Assembly: GCA_946800325.1 (NCBI GenBank)
Contig: OX326957.1
Location: forward strand, 60,471,070 to 60,535,069
Direction: 5' to 3'
DNA length: 64,000 bases
From: Luzula sylvatica
Taxonomy: Eukaryota; Streptophyta; Magnoliopsida; Poales; Juncaceae
Part shown: positions 22,763 through 40,100 of the stretch, piece after piece
How positions within the stretch are numbered: the stretch's first letter is position 1
How the letters are laid out: each line of letters begins with the position of its first letter
Made by a program: the position numbers and the translations under genes
The notes under the pieces: model-generated
What the model was told of the DNA's origin: nothing
Databases searched by the model: none
The model's input: only the letters and a program-made list of their open reading frames with translations

Positions 22763-23299
22763 TGAAGTATCTATGGTGAAGGAAGTAAGCGAGAGAGAGA
22801 TACTACACTATACGTCTATACGTCTATACCAAGTCCTTTACAACAACAAAAAACGTTCTATTGTTTCTTTATATTTTTCATACACTCGACAAAATGTGCA
22901 ATTTTATTTATGTAATTTATTTATTTAGTATTATATTCCTAAATTGTTCATTTTTATGAAGTATTGTTGTTCCTGATATATGGTCAGTATTTTTCCTTTC
23001 AGTTTCAAAAGATAATGTTAAAAAGCCCACGAGACTTTAGTAATATAAAACGAAAATTATAAAATCCAAAAAATATAAAACGAAATTCATCAGTCAAATA
23101 ATCTATACATCTCACAATAATAAATACAACACTTCATATTAATCAATAATTCACCGGACAAGTAGTGCACCGTCACACGCAAGAAAAATAAAACAAAATA
23201 TACAAGTAGAAGAACAAAAACCAAAGAATAACTCAAAACTCAAACTCAAACTCAAAACACGAACCCAAACTCAAAAACCAAACCGAATTGAACATGAAT
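22763..23299. other. Intergenic: fibrillin promoter and SEC5 3' flank
   Basis: A short, AT-rich spacer between two minus-strand genes. It must hold the SEC5 3' UTR and the fibrillin promoter. The stretch with repeated 'caaactcaaa' near 23230-23280 may lie in the SEC5 3' UTR. No other feature seen. Confidence 0.5.
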
Positions 23300-28190
<4,891 letters not shown>

Positions 28191-28357
28191 TGATTTAGTG
28201 AATTTTCGCGGTGGTTCTATGCGATATTGCGGAAATTTTCAGATCTGGTCCGTTGCCTGGTGATAAAAAAGATGAAATGTTTGTATGTGGGTCGTTAGTC
28301 AACTTGAACTCTCCAGTAAATATAATTCCCCTTCTTATTACCGATTAATTAAGGAAT
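28191..28357. promoter_or_regulatory. SEC5 upstream region
   Basis: About 170 bases separate the SEC5 start codon from a LINE fragment, so the core promoter and 5' UTR presumably lie here, or the LINE fragment is inside the promoter. No TATA box or named motif is recognised. Confidence 0.35.
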
Positions 28358-28691
28358 AATAATTATTTGATCGCCTTGATATCGATTGGGGCGCCTATTT
28401 TCCACTTCAAGAATGTCGGAGTTTAGCTCGTATGCATAAGGATTGGGGTTTCTTTCATATACCGAGAGAGCGAAATAGCACCGCATATTCAATTGCAAAA
28501 CGAGCACGTATCGAACAAAGAACCTTTTTTGGTTATGAAGACCCTATTCTATGCTAGTTTTTGTTTATAGCCGTTTGTTTTTAGATATGTACAATATGCG
28601 ATATTATTAATATGTAACGTATCTTTGTAAATAACGTAAGGGCAGTTTAATGCAAAAAAAAATAAAATAAATAAATAAATAATTATTTGAT
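28358..28691 (+). mobile_element. Short LINE 3' end with 14-bp TSD
   Basis: A 306-base insert (28372-28677) is flanked by AATAATTATTTGAT (28358-28371 and 28678-28691). The plus strand reads GVSFIYRERNSTAYSIAKRA, which resembles the end of the RNase H-like domain of plant LINEs, and then runs into an A-rich tail. It is a severely 5'-truncated copy, inserted about 170 bases upstream of SEC5. Confidence 0.75.
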
Positions 28692-28859
28692 TGTCTTTAC
28701 AGGTTGTTATTTGTCTTTATGTGTTTTGATTTTTCTTTATTTGGAAAATAAAAAGACAAATTATACGGTAAATAATATTATACGACACTATTATGAAACG
28801 TATGAACTATGAAGAGATGATGATAGGTGATTTCTTTTTGCGTTTTAAATCATTTAATA

Positions 28860-29375
28860 CAATCAATTTCACACATATCGTTTACAATCGTCTGATCGAT
28901 AAGTGATATGAACGATATAACAAATTTATATCGAATTATATCAGTGATATATCGATTTTGTACTTTTTAATATTATATATATAATATTTATTTATTTTAA
29001 ATTTTAAAAATTAATTCAAATTCTACATTATTAATAGTCAAAATTCAACGATACAAAATAAATTTAAAGTTATATTAAAAATATATTTAAAACTATAACA
29101 TAAAATTTATAAATAATATAATAAATTATAATAATGGGCCGGCCGGTCCAATTAAATATTGAAACAAATTGTAATTCAAATACAAATTAATCGGTTCAAA
29201 TCGATTCATACATGTCAATATCAATCCATATAGATCCATATATCGACCATATTGGTTCATATATCAGTCGATCGATTTACTCAACTGATAAGAAACATAA
29301 TGTAACGAACATGTACTGATTAACGATATGAAACCGACATATCAGTTCATATCATTGATATTTAGAACACTACAT
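28860..29375. repeat. Interspersed repeat, copy 1 (pair with 52.2 kb)
   Basis: The segment shares order and sequence with 52139-52822: 'caaaattcaacgatacaaa', 'tataacataaa', 'gggccggcc(g)g', 'tccatatagatccatata', 'gatatttagaacact'. It is non-coding and rich in 'atatcg' motifs. Both copies end near 'gatatttagaacacta', so this is one dispersed, MITE-like family. The exact ends and target duplication are not resolved. Confidence 0.6.
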
Positions 29376-29469
29376 ACGATAATCATTAACCAATGTCCCT
29401 GCTATCTTCAATATATGAGAGCGGATATGTGATCTCCCTTAGTTTTGATCTGAATATTTTGGCCGTTCG

Positions 29470-30060
29470 TCATAATTGAAGGAAATACAATTTTTGATCA
29501 ACGGTAAAATGATACGTATTAGGACAGGACATAAATCCACAACAATGGCTCGCCCAACAATGTGCATGTTTTACCATTACCAATTACCTTTTTAACTTCA
29601 TCGATTAATTTTGGCCTTACAAGCATGAACGATTGCCATAAGTGTGAGGTGTTGCTCGACCGATTTGTCGTCTGTATGGAATCCTTTTTATGGTACTTAA
29701 CATGCATCATTTGGACCCATATCGCGTCATGTTCGGTGCCCAGTTTTCATAGGAGTTTTAAGATTAGACCCTCGTTGAATAGACACAAATCCTTCAAGCC
29801 GAAACCCCCCCCCCCCCTAAATCCTTCGGCTTCGTAATGGTCGACCGAGAGATATGTGCGATATAGTTTCCTTCTATTTTGCCCACAAAAGACGTTGCAT
29901 CATATTCGTGAAAATTTTAATTGTGATCTTCGGTCATAACATAGAAGACATTGTATAAATTGGCAAGGCCTTGTAGGATGGTACTGGGAAGAAGTATTCG
30001 ACCTGTTTGTGATAATTTGGTCACCTTACAGTCGTGAGTCGTGAGTGATATTATTGGACG
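29470..30060 (-). pseudogene. LINE ORF2 fragment (minus strand)
   Basis: Conceptual minus-strand translation gives pieces of the region after the reverse transcriptase of plant LINEs: HISRSTITKPKDLGG, LKDLCLFNEGLILKLL, then HLWQSFMLVRPKLIDEVKK and VIGNGKTCTLL. Several stops and frame changes interrupt it. A run of fifteen C (29802-29816) lies inside the coding trace. It ends next to the Helitron start at 30094. Confidence 0.65.
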
Positions 30061-30093
30061 AGAAAGTTGAAAGGATGAGGCCTCAATTATTAA

Positions 30094-33000
30094 TCCTACT
30101 AATACAATTTACAAACATAATTATGCAATTATATAGTGCCACGTCATCATTGCACACCAATTATATTGAATTTAATGAAGACATCATAAAACAATACCTT
30201 CACGAAACACCTCTTCACTAAAACTCTTCTTTCCCAAACGAAGTAAATCCTTGGCCAAAACTTGCCTCTTCATTCTTTCACCAAACGATTTAAAACCTCG
30301 TGACCAAACTCACTCATGCCAACTCGACCCAAGCCTCGTACAGTTCGGATTCCGTCGGAAGTGAGAAGAACCACGACGAGTTACAGAAAGAGAGAACATG
30401 GCTGAGAGGACAACGTGGCTGAGAGGAGAACATGGCGGCTATCTAAATCCATGGTTACGAGCCTAACCTTGAATAACAACCCAAATCAATCTACTCGCTT
30501 ACAATTCGCTTACAATTTTCATTTCAAGCTAAAACCTCGCGAAGATAAGGTGTTCGATGAAATTACCCAACTAGCTTTTTTGTTCTCATTTAAGTTTTTA
30601 TTTCTTTTTATTTTTTGCACGATTTTCTTATATTTTGGATGTGTATGTTAAACTTCATATTTTCTTATTTTTATTCAGAGTGATGCTCAGCACTTCCTTT
30701 TCATTGCTACTGAGCACTTCAAGTTTTGTGTGCGAAGAATGGGATGGAAAATCTTCAGATTTCATCATTTGGTAAGAAGGAAAATTCGCAACAAAACACG
30801 GTCTTTTTTAACCAATTCTTATATATACTTTTTTCAATTTCAGATTTAGGGCATCACTTATTTCAAGCCAAAACAATAAGACGATAAGATGTTCGATGAA
30901 ATTCCTTGAAGAACAATCTTCACACTTTGTATAAAATCTCAGATACCAAGTCATTTTGTAGGTATTTATAACCATTTCTTATGTATTAGTTTGTCAATTT
31001 CAGATTTAGGGTTGAACCCATTAAGTTTTTGTTGAAAACTAAAAAAATCCTGTCTGGTACTGGCATGGTACCAATTTTGTATGATTTGGTTTTTTAATAG
31101 TTACCATTATTTTGCGATAACTATTGGATTTTGTCATAAATTTTTTATTGCAATTATATTGGATCAGAGCATTGGAGAGTGTATAATTCGAAAAAGAGCA
31201 GAGTTGTTCGAGAGATCCATGCTTTATATATTATGCGATGGAGAGAATAACATTTTTGCTCAATTATACTTATTTCATTGAGAATACATACTTTTATGCT
31301 ATATGAGTAACTTTATTGTGTAGGACACAGGAACTGCTTTTATTTCTATTTCCTATGTGTACGAAAATGATGTTCAGGGTGCTATTAAGGTCTACCTTTC
31401 TCCATTTTTATATTTATGCATTTTATTGTTTTTTATTTGATTTTGTAAATCTTTAAATCAGTTATAGCCAATTCATATGGATTGAAGGTTGATTCATGTA
31501 GATGATTGTAAACTAGGTCTATCTCGTGGAGGGCCTTAATGTAAGTATCCTAATATCCCTCTTATCATTTAACGAATTTGTAAATACATACAATTCCAAA
31601 TTTTGTGATAATTATTGACTGATTCGTTAGAATATTTTATTTTTTTGCAATTTTAATAATAAATGGGTTTTTATGCTAAATTTACAAAATGTACGAGCAT
31701 ATATAATTTTGATATTTCTTGCGTCACTGCTTGTAGACCATAAATAGTTCTGTAATTTATTGATTTCGTAATTTGCTAAATTACACGATTACGCCCCATC
31801 ATTTTTTTTTTTTTTTTTTTTTTTGCTTCCGTAGATTGAGGAGGGGAGAAAGAGAAGAGTAAGAAGGCAAATTTGATAGACTTTATGCCCTGTCATATAC
31901 TGGTACAAGGGCGATTTCGATATTTGTAGTTTTGGGAGCATATGTATGAAATTTAAAATCTAATATAATCTTATTTTGTTACAGGTGACTTACGAGGAAC
32001 ACAATAATTGCAGTATTTTGGAGCTCGAGGTAATTTACTAATTTACCTTATTTGTGAAATGAAAGTTATGAAGAAACGAGAATGAAAAGAGATGGAGGAC
32101 TATAATGTAAATGTACACGTCTTTTCAGAATAGTCAAAATTTTCACATCACCGCAAGTCCTATTAAAACAGTTGTTCTTCTTAGTAGAAGAGTTCTTTTA
32201 ATTTTGTGCCTGATGTCTTTTTTTTGTGCAAATATTTTCGGACGTGTTCTTTTCAAAATGTTCCTAATAGGTTTTTTGCTATTTCACTTAACTAGGTTTG
32301 TATAAACTATTTAAGTTTATTCTAATATTTTGCTTTTAGAAAGATTTTTTTTCACTTTCCTGTAATATATAGGGGTTGTTAGTTTTGAAATTCTTCTCCA
32401 TCCTCTTAAAACATGCCTAAACTCACAGCGACGCTGGCGTATTAACCTATATTGAATATTGAATTATCGGGCAAAATCTGCAATATCTTATAAACTCTTG
32501 GCCTATACGGGTAAAAAAAAAAATCTTTTGTACCAGTTTGATGCTTAATGTACTCAATAGTTTTCATTTATATCTTTTAAATAACTTGCTCAGATTTCTA
32601 GATCTTTTTAAATGTATTGAGTAATAATCCATTTTTGTGAGTCTACTTTAATCATGATTATATGATTTTTTTGTATATTATTCTTTTCAAATGCTGATCA
32701 TGACTTGTAAGTAAATTATTAATAGGTTCTAAATATTGCCTACAACGTCCTAAATAAGTTGACTTGTGAATTTTTTTTTACAATTAGAGTGGAGGAATCA
32801 ATTTATTTTTTGTGATAGCCAAAGTCCCCTTCAACAAATATCGTGTTGTGATAACACATGAACATAAAATATTTTAGAAACATGCCATTTTAGTATTTTT
32901 TAGAAACACGTCGTTTTAGTATTAATTTGTTTATTTTTATGAAAACATTTCATCATTAGCTATAAAAAAAAAATTTGATAATTTTTAATACCATAACTCA

Positions 33001-33276
33001 TTAAATTTGTGTGAGATCTTTTGACTAAAATGATCGATTAAAATAATCAATTTGTATGTGACCTTTTGATATATTAAAATAATATGTACATTATAATTCA
33101 TGTTGTGTGGTATGTACGATATATGATTGTATTATGATAGCAAATGATGATAAACATTTTAGTACCGTGATTGTTTTTTTTATTAAAAAGATTATGTTCA
33201 TTCGACTATAGTAATATTTCATCATTAACTAAAAAAAATTGAACCAAACCGCAGCGAAGCGCGGGTATTTTACTAG
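30094..33276 (+). mobile_element. Non-autonomous Helitron (probable)
   Basis: The left end reads A then TCCTACTAATAC, fitting the Helitron 5' TC and TCTMTACTA-like start, and soon contains GCCACGTCATCAT. The right end has a GC-rich hairpin-prone segment (CCGCAGCGAAGCGCGG, 33249-33264) followed after a few bases by CTAG and then host T, the Helitron 3' hallmark. Insertion is therefore between A (30093) and T (33277). The 3.18-kb interior has no Rep/helicase coding and a poly(T) run near 31804-31824. It may contain fragments of other sequences that I cannot name. Confidence 0.65.
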
Positions 33277-34397
33277 TAAGCTAATATATGGCACCCTAAA
33301 CAAGCCTCATACATATAACATTAGCCTTTTGTTCCATATTGGTTCCATATAAAATTTACTGAATCGGATTTTTGGTTTTGGACGGCCCAACAGATTGACC
33401 AGAGATCGTGCAAAAGTTGGGGAAAATATATGTTAAAAAAAATTACATAATTTTTCAAAATTAATCATAAACTAGAGGGTTCCTCGCTCCGCTTCGATTG
33501 TACAATATAATTTTATTATTGTGAATTAATGAATAATTGATCATTTTAATTTAATATCAATATTTTTATTTTATAGACTGTTTTAACAATGTTTATGCAA
33601 GTAGAAAAGTTTTAACTATATATTTTTTTTGAGGATTTTATTTTAATTAACATAATTATTTTGTACATTATAAATATTTTTTAAATACATATGACACGAC
33701 TTGTATTTTAGAGTGTCAATTATATTTTTATTTTTTGAGTTATTACATGAAAGCTAACCGAAATTATTATTCAATATTTTGTAAAAACAACAATATAATT
33801 ACAGTCTTAAAACAAATTGTATATGATATTCAATATTATATCCTTTATTAAAAATATGATTTAATTTATTAGTGGTTCGGCATTATCATTAATAATATCA
33901 ATCCAATCAATTTATATGAAAAAATATTATTATTACAAACTAATATTAATCACGTATCAAACATTAACTAATATTTACAATAATTATATTGTTATTTAAT
34001 TATGCTTTATTTATTTATGTTGTTTTGTGTATATTTCATTTTTTTTGTTTTGTTGCAATTAGATGTTTTATGAAGTTTAATCTTTAGACAAAAAAAAAAT
34101 TGAAATGATGCTACCAATATGATTGGAACCTTGGTAGGGAGCGTGGATGGCAATATGTTTCCCCAATTGGGCTAGAGGGGTTAATTGTTTAATGCAACTA
34201 TAAATATTTTGTTAGATTTGATCATGTTTTAGAACAAAATCACAACAATTATCCATAAATTAGTTAACATTAATGTATTAATTATGGATTAAATATTAAA
34301 ATTAATACTATAAATATACTGAAATAATTAGTTTAATAATTAAGTTGTAATCATATTGATTCTAGAAATACTTTTTTTTAGAGGAAAAAAATTGAGA

Positions 34398-34460
34398 AGG
34401 GGCAGACTTGAACCAGGTCATCACCACCAACACCTATAGCATTACCAATTGTACCACAAA
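34398..34460 (-). repeat. tRNA-derived (SINE-like) sequence
   Basis: On the minus strand, TGGTACAATTGGTAATGC resembles a pol III A-box region, and GGTTCAAGTCTGCCCC follows about 35 bases later as a B-box-like element. It is too diverged to be a working tRNA. Confidence 0.4.
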
Positions 34461-35398
34461 TTCTTTATGCAATTTTTCAGAGCATTAAATATTTGTAGAA
34501 TTATTGATATTAATTAATTAATTAAAGTGACTACGAAAAATTAATTAATTAATTATAATTTCACTCTTCATGTTTCTATTTATTTTCTTCGCCAGTAAAA
34601 AAAAAATTCAAACTATAGCTCTAACGAATTTTAGTAATAGTATTGCTAAAAAATATAGATTGACATTTTGTAGGGTTTAATTATAAGTTTAACTATTTTA
34701 ATTTTTATTAATTTTAATGTCTATTAAGTTTCTTCAACAATAAAAGCAATTCAAATTTTAGGATTTAATTATAATTTATAAGATTGTGAAAGAATATAGT
34801 TTTTTATAAGATTTTATAATTATAATTTATAAAATTTTAAGATTTATTTATAAGATTGTGAAAGTATATAATTCGGTATTTTTTAGGATTTAGTTATAAT
34901 GTTTACTCTTTTAGTTTCTATTTATGTTATCAGGAAAATAAAAAATTATTTCGCAAATTATAGCAGAAATGATTTTGATTAATGAGTTCGTATAACACGA
35001 TTAGATAATTTTTAGAGTTTAAGTATTCACTCCTTTAGTTTCTTTATTTTCTTGGACAATAAAAAAAGAGTTTACAAATTTAACACAAATTGTTTTGATT
35101 AATATGATTTTTGAAAATATGTTGTGTGTATGTTGGAGACATGAATTAATAAGTTTTTTGTTGAATATAACATATTGATGAAAATATGTGTGTTGGAGTT
35201 GAATCATTTTCCATTTTAAAGCATGAAAACATTAAAGAACAAAATTCATGCTTTGAACAGGTTTCGATCCAGTCTTCACCAAAGTATGGATGATCTATTA
35301 CCATCTACACTATCCATTCTATGTGTCAGAAGACCTACTTTTAGCTTATTTATATATGAACAACGCGTGTCATTTATGAAAAAAAATTATTATCACTT

Positions 35399-35457
35399 CC
35401 GGGGATCGAACCCAAGACCTTCTCTTAGCGAGCCATACAACTGAACCGCTATGCCAA
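35399..35457 (-). repeat. tRNA-derived (SINE-like) sequence
   Basis: On the minus strand, TAGCGGTTCAGTTG (A-box-like) is followed by TGGGTTCGATCCCC, a near-perfect B-box. Two weaker relatives lie at about 35891-35958 and 36022-36095 in the same orientation. Confidence 0.45.
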
Positions 35458-36195
35458 ATATTTTTGTTGATTTCGTTGTTGTTTATAATTCTCAAGTATA
35501 AAATCGACACGTGTCAAAATTCTATAAACTTCATTAAACTAACTACGTACAAATTATAATATAACTTGGTCTTTAATTTTTAAAAATTATTTACGTACAT
35601 ATTATAATATAATTTGATCTTTAGTTTTTTTTTTTTTGATAAAAATCGAAACAGAAACCAAAAAAATTAAGGAGAAAGAAATTTATTTGGAAAATATAAA
35701 TATAAACCATAACCCAAAAAATTAAATGACGTCAAATATTTTACGTTTTAGTTTTTAGCAAAAATGTATTTACGTACATATTATAATATAATTTTATTTT
35801 CCATTTATACATACATATTATAATATAATTTTATTTTTTTCATAAAAATTCAAGCCAAATCAAACAATTAAGCAAAAATTAAATTATTAGGAGGAACCCG
35901 GTTTTGAACCTAGGATCACTTATGCTGAGGATTTGAAGCACATGCACGCAACCCGGTGTTAATTTCTTATTTTTAACATATTTATAAGAGTATGTTCGCT
36001 ATTATACTAAAAAATGTCTTGACCCAGGTACAAACTATCGACCTTGATGGAGGATGAAAGATTAAAGCTCATGAACTAAACCGTGCGAGCTAGCTCACAT
36101 TTGTGATATAATTTATTATTTAGTCTATTTATTGAAGCATGCCACGTGTCAAAATTAGGTTTCATTCATTAAACTTTAATATATAGTATTAATTA

Positions 36196-37186
36196 ATTAC
36201 GAATTTGTTTTAATTATCAAATAAAGGTATTTTAGTCTCAAAAAATTTGTACAGCATTCAAAATTCAAAATTCAAAATTAAATTTAATGTATAGGAGGTA
36301 CTTGGAAACAATCATGGATGATATTAAATTTTTTTGACCAAAATATCTTTATACTTACGAACGTAAAAATTAAAAATACAAATTTATTTTTTCTTAATTT
36401 TAAAAAGTCCCAAATTTCTCTATAGAGGTTTTTCAAAAATTCCTTAAAAATAATAACAGGACCATATAAATTAACAAAATAAATGTGACAAATAAATTCA
36501 AATGAATGTTTAATTAGAAGTTCATACATTCCTACAAGTTAATTTTATAACTTAAGACATCGTGAGTCGCGTTTATGGTTGATTTACGTGTCATCATTAC
36601 TAATTTGAAGTTCATACATTATTACTTATGACACAAATATCTAATGTTGTGTTTAACTTACGATTCATACATAAATAATTAATATTATAAATTTAATTAT
36701 TGTTAATTATTTATGACGCATTTGTAATTGATATTTGTCCTGGCACTGATCATTTCAAATATATATAAAACAAAAAAAATATTAAAAAACTCAACTCGGC
36801 GGACCTCTTTAAAAAGTAAACAAGCACGCCACCGGACGCATTTGGGGATGAGAGATTTTGAATCTGGGATTTTCTGGATAAATTGAACTGCAATTGATCA
36901 GTAGGATTTCCTTTTCTTCCGTTACGATTATCCCCAAAATAAATGCATTCTTAATTTGATCGCTGCGGCCTGCGAGGGTATTTCGGTCATAAATCGAAAC
37001 CAAAACCCAAGAAAGGCAAGAACGAACTGCCCTCTCGTCATCATCGATCCAACCATTCCTTCTCCTTCTCTCTCAAATCTCAATTTCACGAATACACTGA
37101 TCCACTTATTCTCATGAAGAATAGATAGCAACAATCGCCCCATCTCAATCGATTTTTCTCACCTCAGTACTCTGATCTCAGCAACA
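36196..37186. other. Intergenic DNA and MINDY promoter
   Basis: The first 600 bases are AT-rich without recognised features. From about 36800 the sequence becomes less AT-rich and leads into the start codon at 37187, preceded by CT-rich, 5' UTR-like DNA ('ttctccttctctctc'). No clear TATA box is seen. Confidence 0.45.
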
Positions 37187-40100
37187 ATGGCGATGGATCG
37201 GGATGAAGAAGAAGAGCTTCAGATGGCGTTGCAAATGAGCCTCCAAAGTTCTCCGCCCGGCGCGAAGCGAAGCATGCCTCGCGAGTTCGGAGGTAGCGAC
37301 GGGGATGAGTCCGAGGAAGCGAGGAATCGGAGGACACAGCGTGAGCTCATGGCATCAGCTGCCGAGAAGAGGCTTCTGGCTTTAGGGAAGGGTAAAGGAA
37401 CTGTAGATGGAGCAGAACAAGCTTGTAAAACAAGAGATGTGGTGATGGAGAAAGTGGAGGAGAAGGGTGAGGTAAAGTTTCTCGAATTGGGAGAGGAGAT
37501 GTCTCCTCCATTGACGGAACACTTGTTTGGTATCGTTTTTGGGGAAGGAGTCAGTAGAGCTGTGCTGGCTCAGTGGTGCAATCAAGGAATAAGGTAATTA
37601 GGGTTTCCATTTTTTTTTCAGCTTTTCTCCATTGCTTAACTAATACTCTCAAAACCTTGTTATGACCTATTTATAGGTTTAGCTCTGATCCAGAAACGAG
37701 CATGGGACTGGTACAACACGAAGGAGGTCCATGTGGTGTTTTGGCCACATTACAGGTACGCATTTCTCTAAAACTAACCTGATTTTCCATACCAGCTTTC
37801 CTGTTAGGGTTTAACACGTGTTTGCTTATTTGAATTGCAGGCTTATGTCCTGAAATATCTCTTGTTTTTGGGGGATGATTTAAGCAACCCCGAAATTACT
37901 AGCTCGCTATATACTTCAGGCCAGAAAAGACTCGTTCAGAGTTCTTATGTTGGAAATCAAAATTTCTTCTCCATTTCTGAAGAAAAGAAAACTAGGTTTG
38001 TTTTCTCATACTATTATTCGAGTTTATTTTACACAGTGGTAACTCGGGTTTATGATTTAAAGGGCATTGGTTCATGCAATGGTGGAGGTTTTATTTCTTT
38101 GCGGGTCCGGCAAAAAAGCGGTAATCGCGTCTCTAGGGGGCTTTTTGCAAAATGTACCAGAAGGAACCGAAATTGATCAGAAAGAGGTAATAAACTTCAG
38201 TCTTTTTGCATATATATTTTCGAAAAATAATTGTATGTATATTAAGAAAGTTTACCTGTCAATATTTTATGAATAAATCTAGGCCATATTTCATATGTAT
38301 CCCTACAAAGCCCCACAATTTCATGTATACCCCTGCAAAACGTGAAATATCATGAATACCCCTACAAAATTATTATAATTTCATGAATATCCTTTTTTGT
38401 TAGATTTATCTTAACTATCCGTTAAGATTACCGCTGATTTTTGTTTTTCCGATTTTATCCCTATGTAAATAAGGAATAAAATTTATGTCGGAAAAATCGA
38501 AAAAGCACAAATTAGCGATAATCTTAACGGATAGTTAACGGAATTCTGACAAAAAGGGTACCCATGAAATTTAGTAGTTTTGTAGGAGTATTCATGATAT
38601 TTCACGTTTTACAGGGGTATATGTGAAATTGCGCAGTTTTGTAGGGGTACATATGAAATTTGGCCATAAATCTAAGCACCCCGCTATAATTATTACCCCG
38701 CACATAACTTCCAACCCTTTAATTGGAATGTAATTAATTATCATACAATGTTAAAATAGGAACTTTAGTGCTCATGCGGGATTTTTTTGCTGATATTTTA
38801 TATTTACTAATAAAAAGAATTATTGTCTCTAATAAAGATACTTTCTATAAATAATCTTATATTCATATATGTAATCAGATGACAAAAAGTATCTTATTTG
38901 TTTTTGAAAGAACGTATGTTTTAATAGAGAAAATAAAGTATGGACAAGAAATATTTTTTGTAAAAGAAAATACTTTAGTAGAGAAAATAAAATATCGACA
39001 AGTATATTTTTTAAATGTAGCATTTTCTTAATAGACATACAATTGTTTTTTGGAAAAACAAATCTAATTTTAGCTAGAGGAAAATATACATTTCAATAAA
39101 AAATGTATGTGTATTAAAAAAGGGTTAAATTTAAAATATAATATACCAGTACATATTTTATTTTCATTAATAAAAAACTATATTTTGCTAAGAAAAGTAA
39201 TTTCTATGTCTATTAAAAATATTATATTATGTAATAATATATTTATAAGTATCTTGTCTTCTCTTGAGTTGGAATATTGTTTTTAATATTGAATATGTTT
39301 GTATAATTATTTGAAATAATATTAATTTTGGACGTAATATGGTTACAATCTGGAGATCAATATGAAACGAAATGGATTTTTTGGCTATTTGGTCTCTCAT
39401 AGATAGGGGTGTCAATGGGGCGGATACTGCCCGAACCGACCCTAACCGACCCGAACCGTATCCGAAGAAATATCCGGATCCGAAAAAAATATCCGGATCC
39501 GGAACCGTATCCGTTTTTACGGGTATGGATCCGGATCTAGGAGCCAATATTTTGATGGATCCGGATATGGATCCGGATACTATCCGGATCCGAATAAAAT
39601 TTATAAACGGATAACCGTTTTGTTGAAATCATGATCAAAATCATAGTAATATCTAATATACATTAACTATATTTTAATTCATAATAATACTTAATAATCA
39701 ATAATCACTATATATATATATAATTTGTTTTAAAATTACAAAATAATCAAGACTTGAATTCTAAAAATATTATTATATTATTATATCATAGTATCCGTTT
39801 TAATATCCGAATAGGATCCGTATCCATATCCGTATCCGACAATATCCGAACCGTATCCGTATCCGTTTAATATCCGAACCGTATCCGGATCCGGATAATA
39901 CCGTATTCGGATCCGTATCCGAAAAAAAATATGGATATGGATCTGGTATGACCACTATCCGAACCGTTGACACCCCTACTCATAGATCAAACATGCCGTT
40001 TCTGTAATTTATGTTCCCAAAGTATTATTTTGATATTTTTTGTTAAAAAGTTGAATACGTATCTTGCCTTGTAAATATCAATTAATGAGATGAAATGGAT

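Larger units (their letters stand above)
33472..36195 (-). mobile_element. Second possible Helitron, opposite strand
   Basis: Read on the minus strand, the 3' end is GAAGCGGAGCGAGGAACCCT then CTAG and T (33471-33475), like a Helitron terminus. About 2.7 kb away the minus strand reads 'aatactatatatta' followed by 'ttttgacacgtggc', which resembles a decayed Helitron 5' end. No Rep/helicase coding is visible. Inside are several tRNA-like sequences, four diverged copies of a 'tttctatttat..caataaaa' unit (34560-35090) and repeats of 'tacgtacatattataatata' (35540-35830). The boundaries are less certain than for the neighbour. Confidence 0.4.

Noticed and set aside
28372..28560. Idea that the GC-richer block upstream of SEC5 is an organelle DNA insert
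   Set aside because: The peptide matches the LINE RNase H end, and the block has an A-rich tail and a 14-bp target duplication, so a LINE fragment explains it.
29802..29816. Run of C as a possible assembly gap or functional tract
   Set aside because: It lies in a decayed LINE fragment. Homopolymer expansion or sequencing error is the simplest explanation, and nothing else supports a function.
30415..32305. Short plus-strand frames inside the first Helitron
   Set aside because: They are short, hydrophobic and T-rich, with no recognised domain. I could not support them as captured genes.
36809..37143. Minus-strand frames upstream of the MINDY gene as a divergent gene
   Set aside because: There is no domain, no plausible splice partners, and the region reads better as promoter and 5' UTR.
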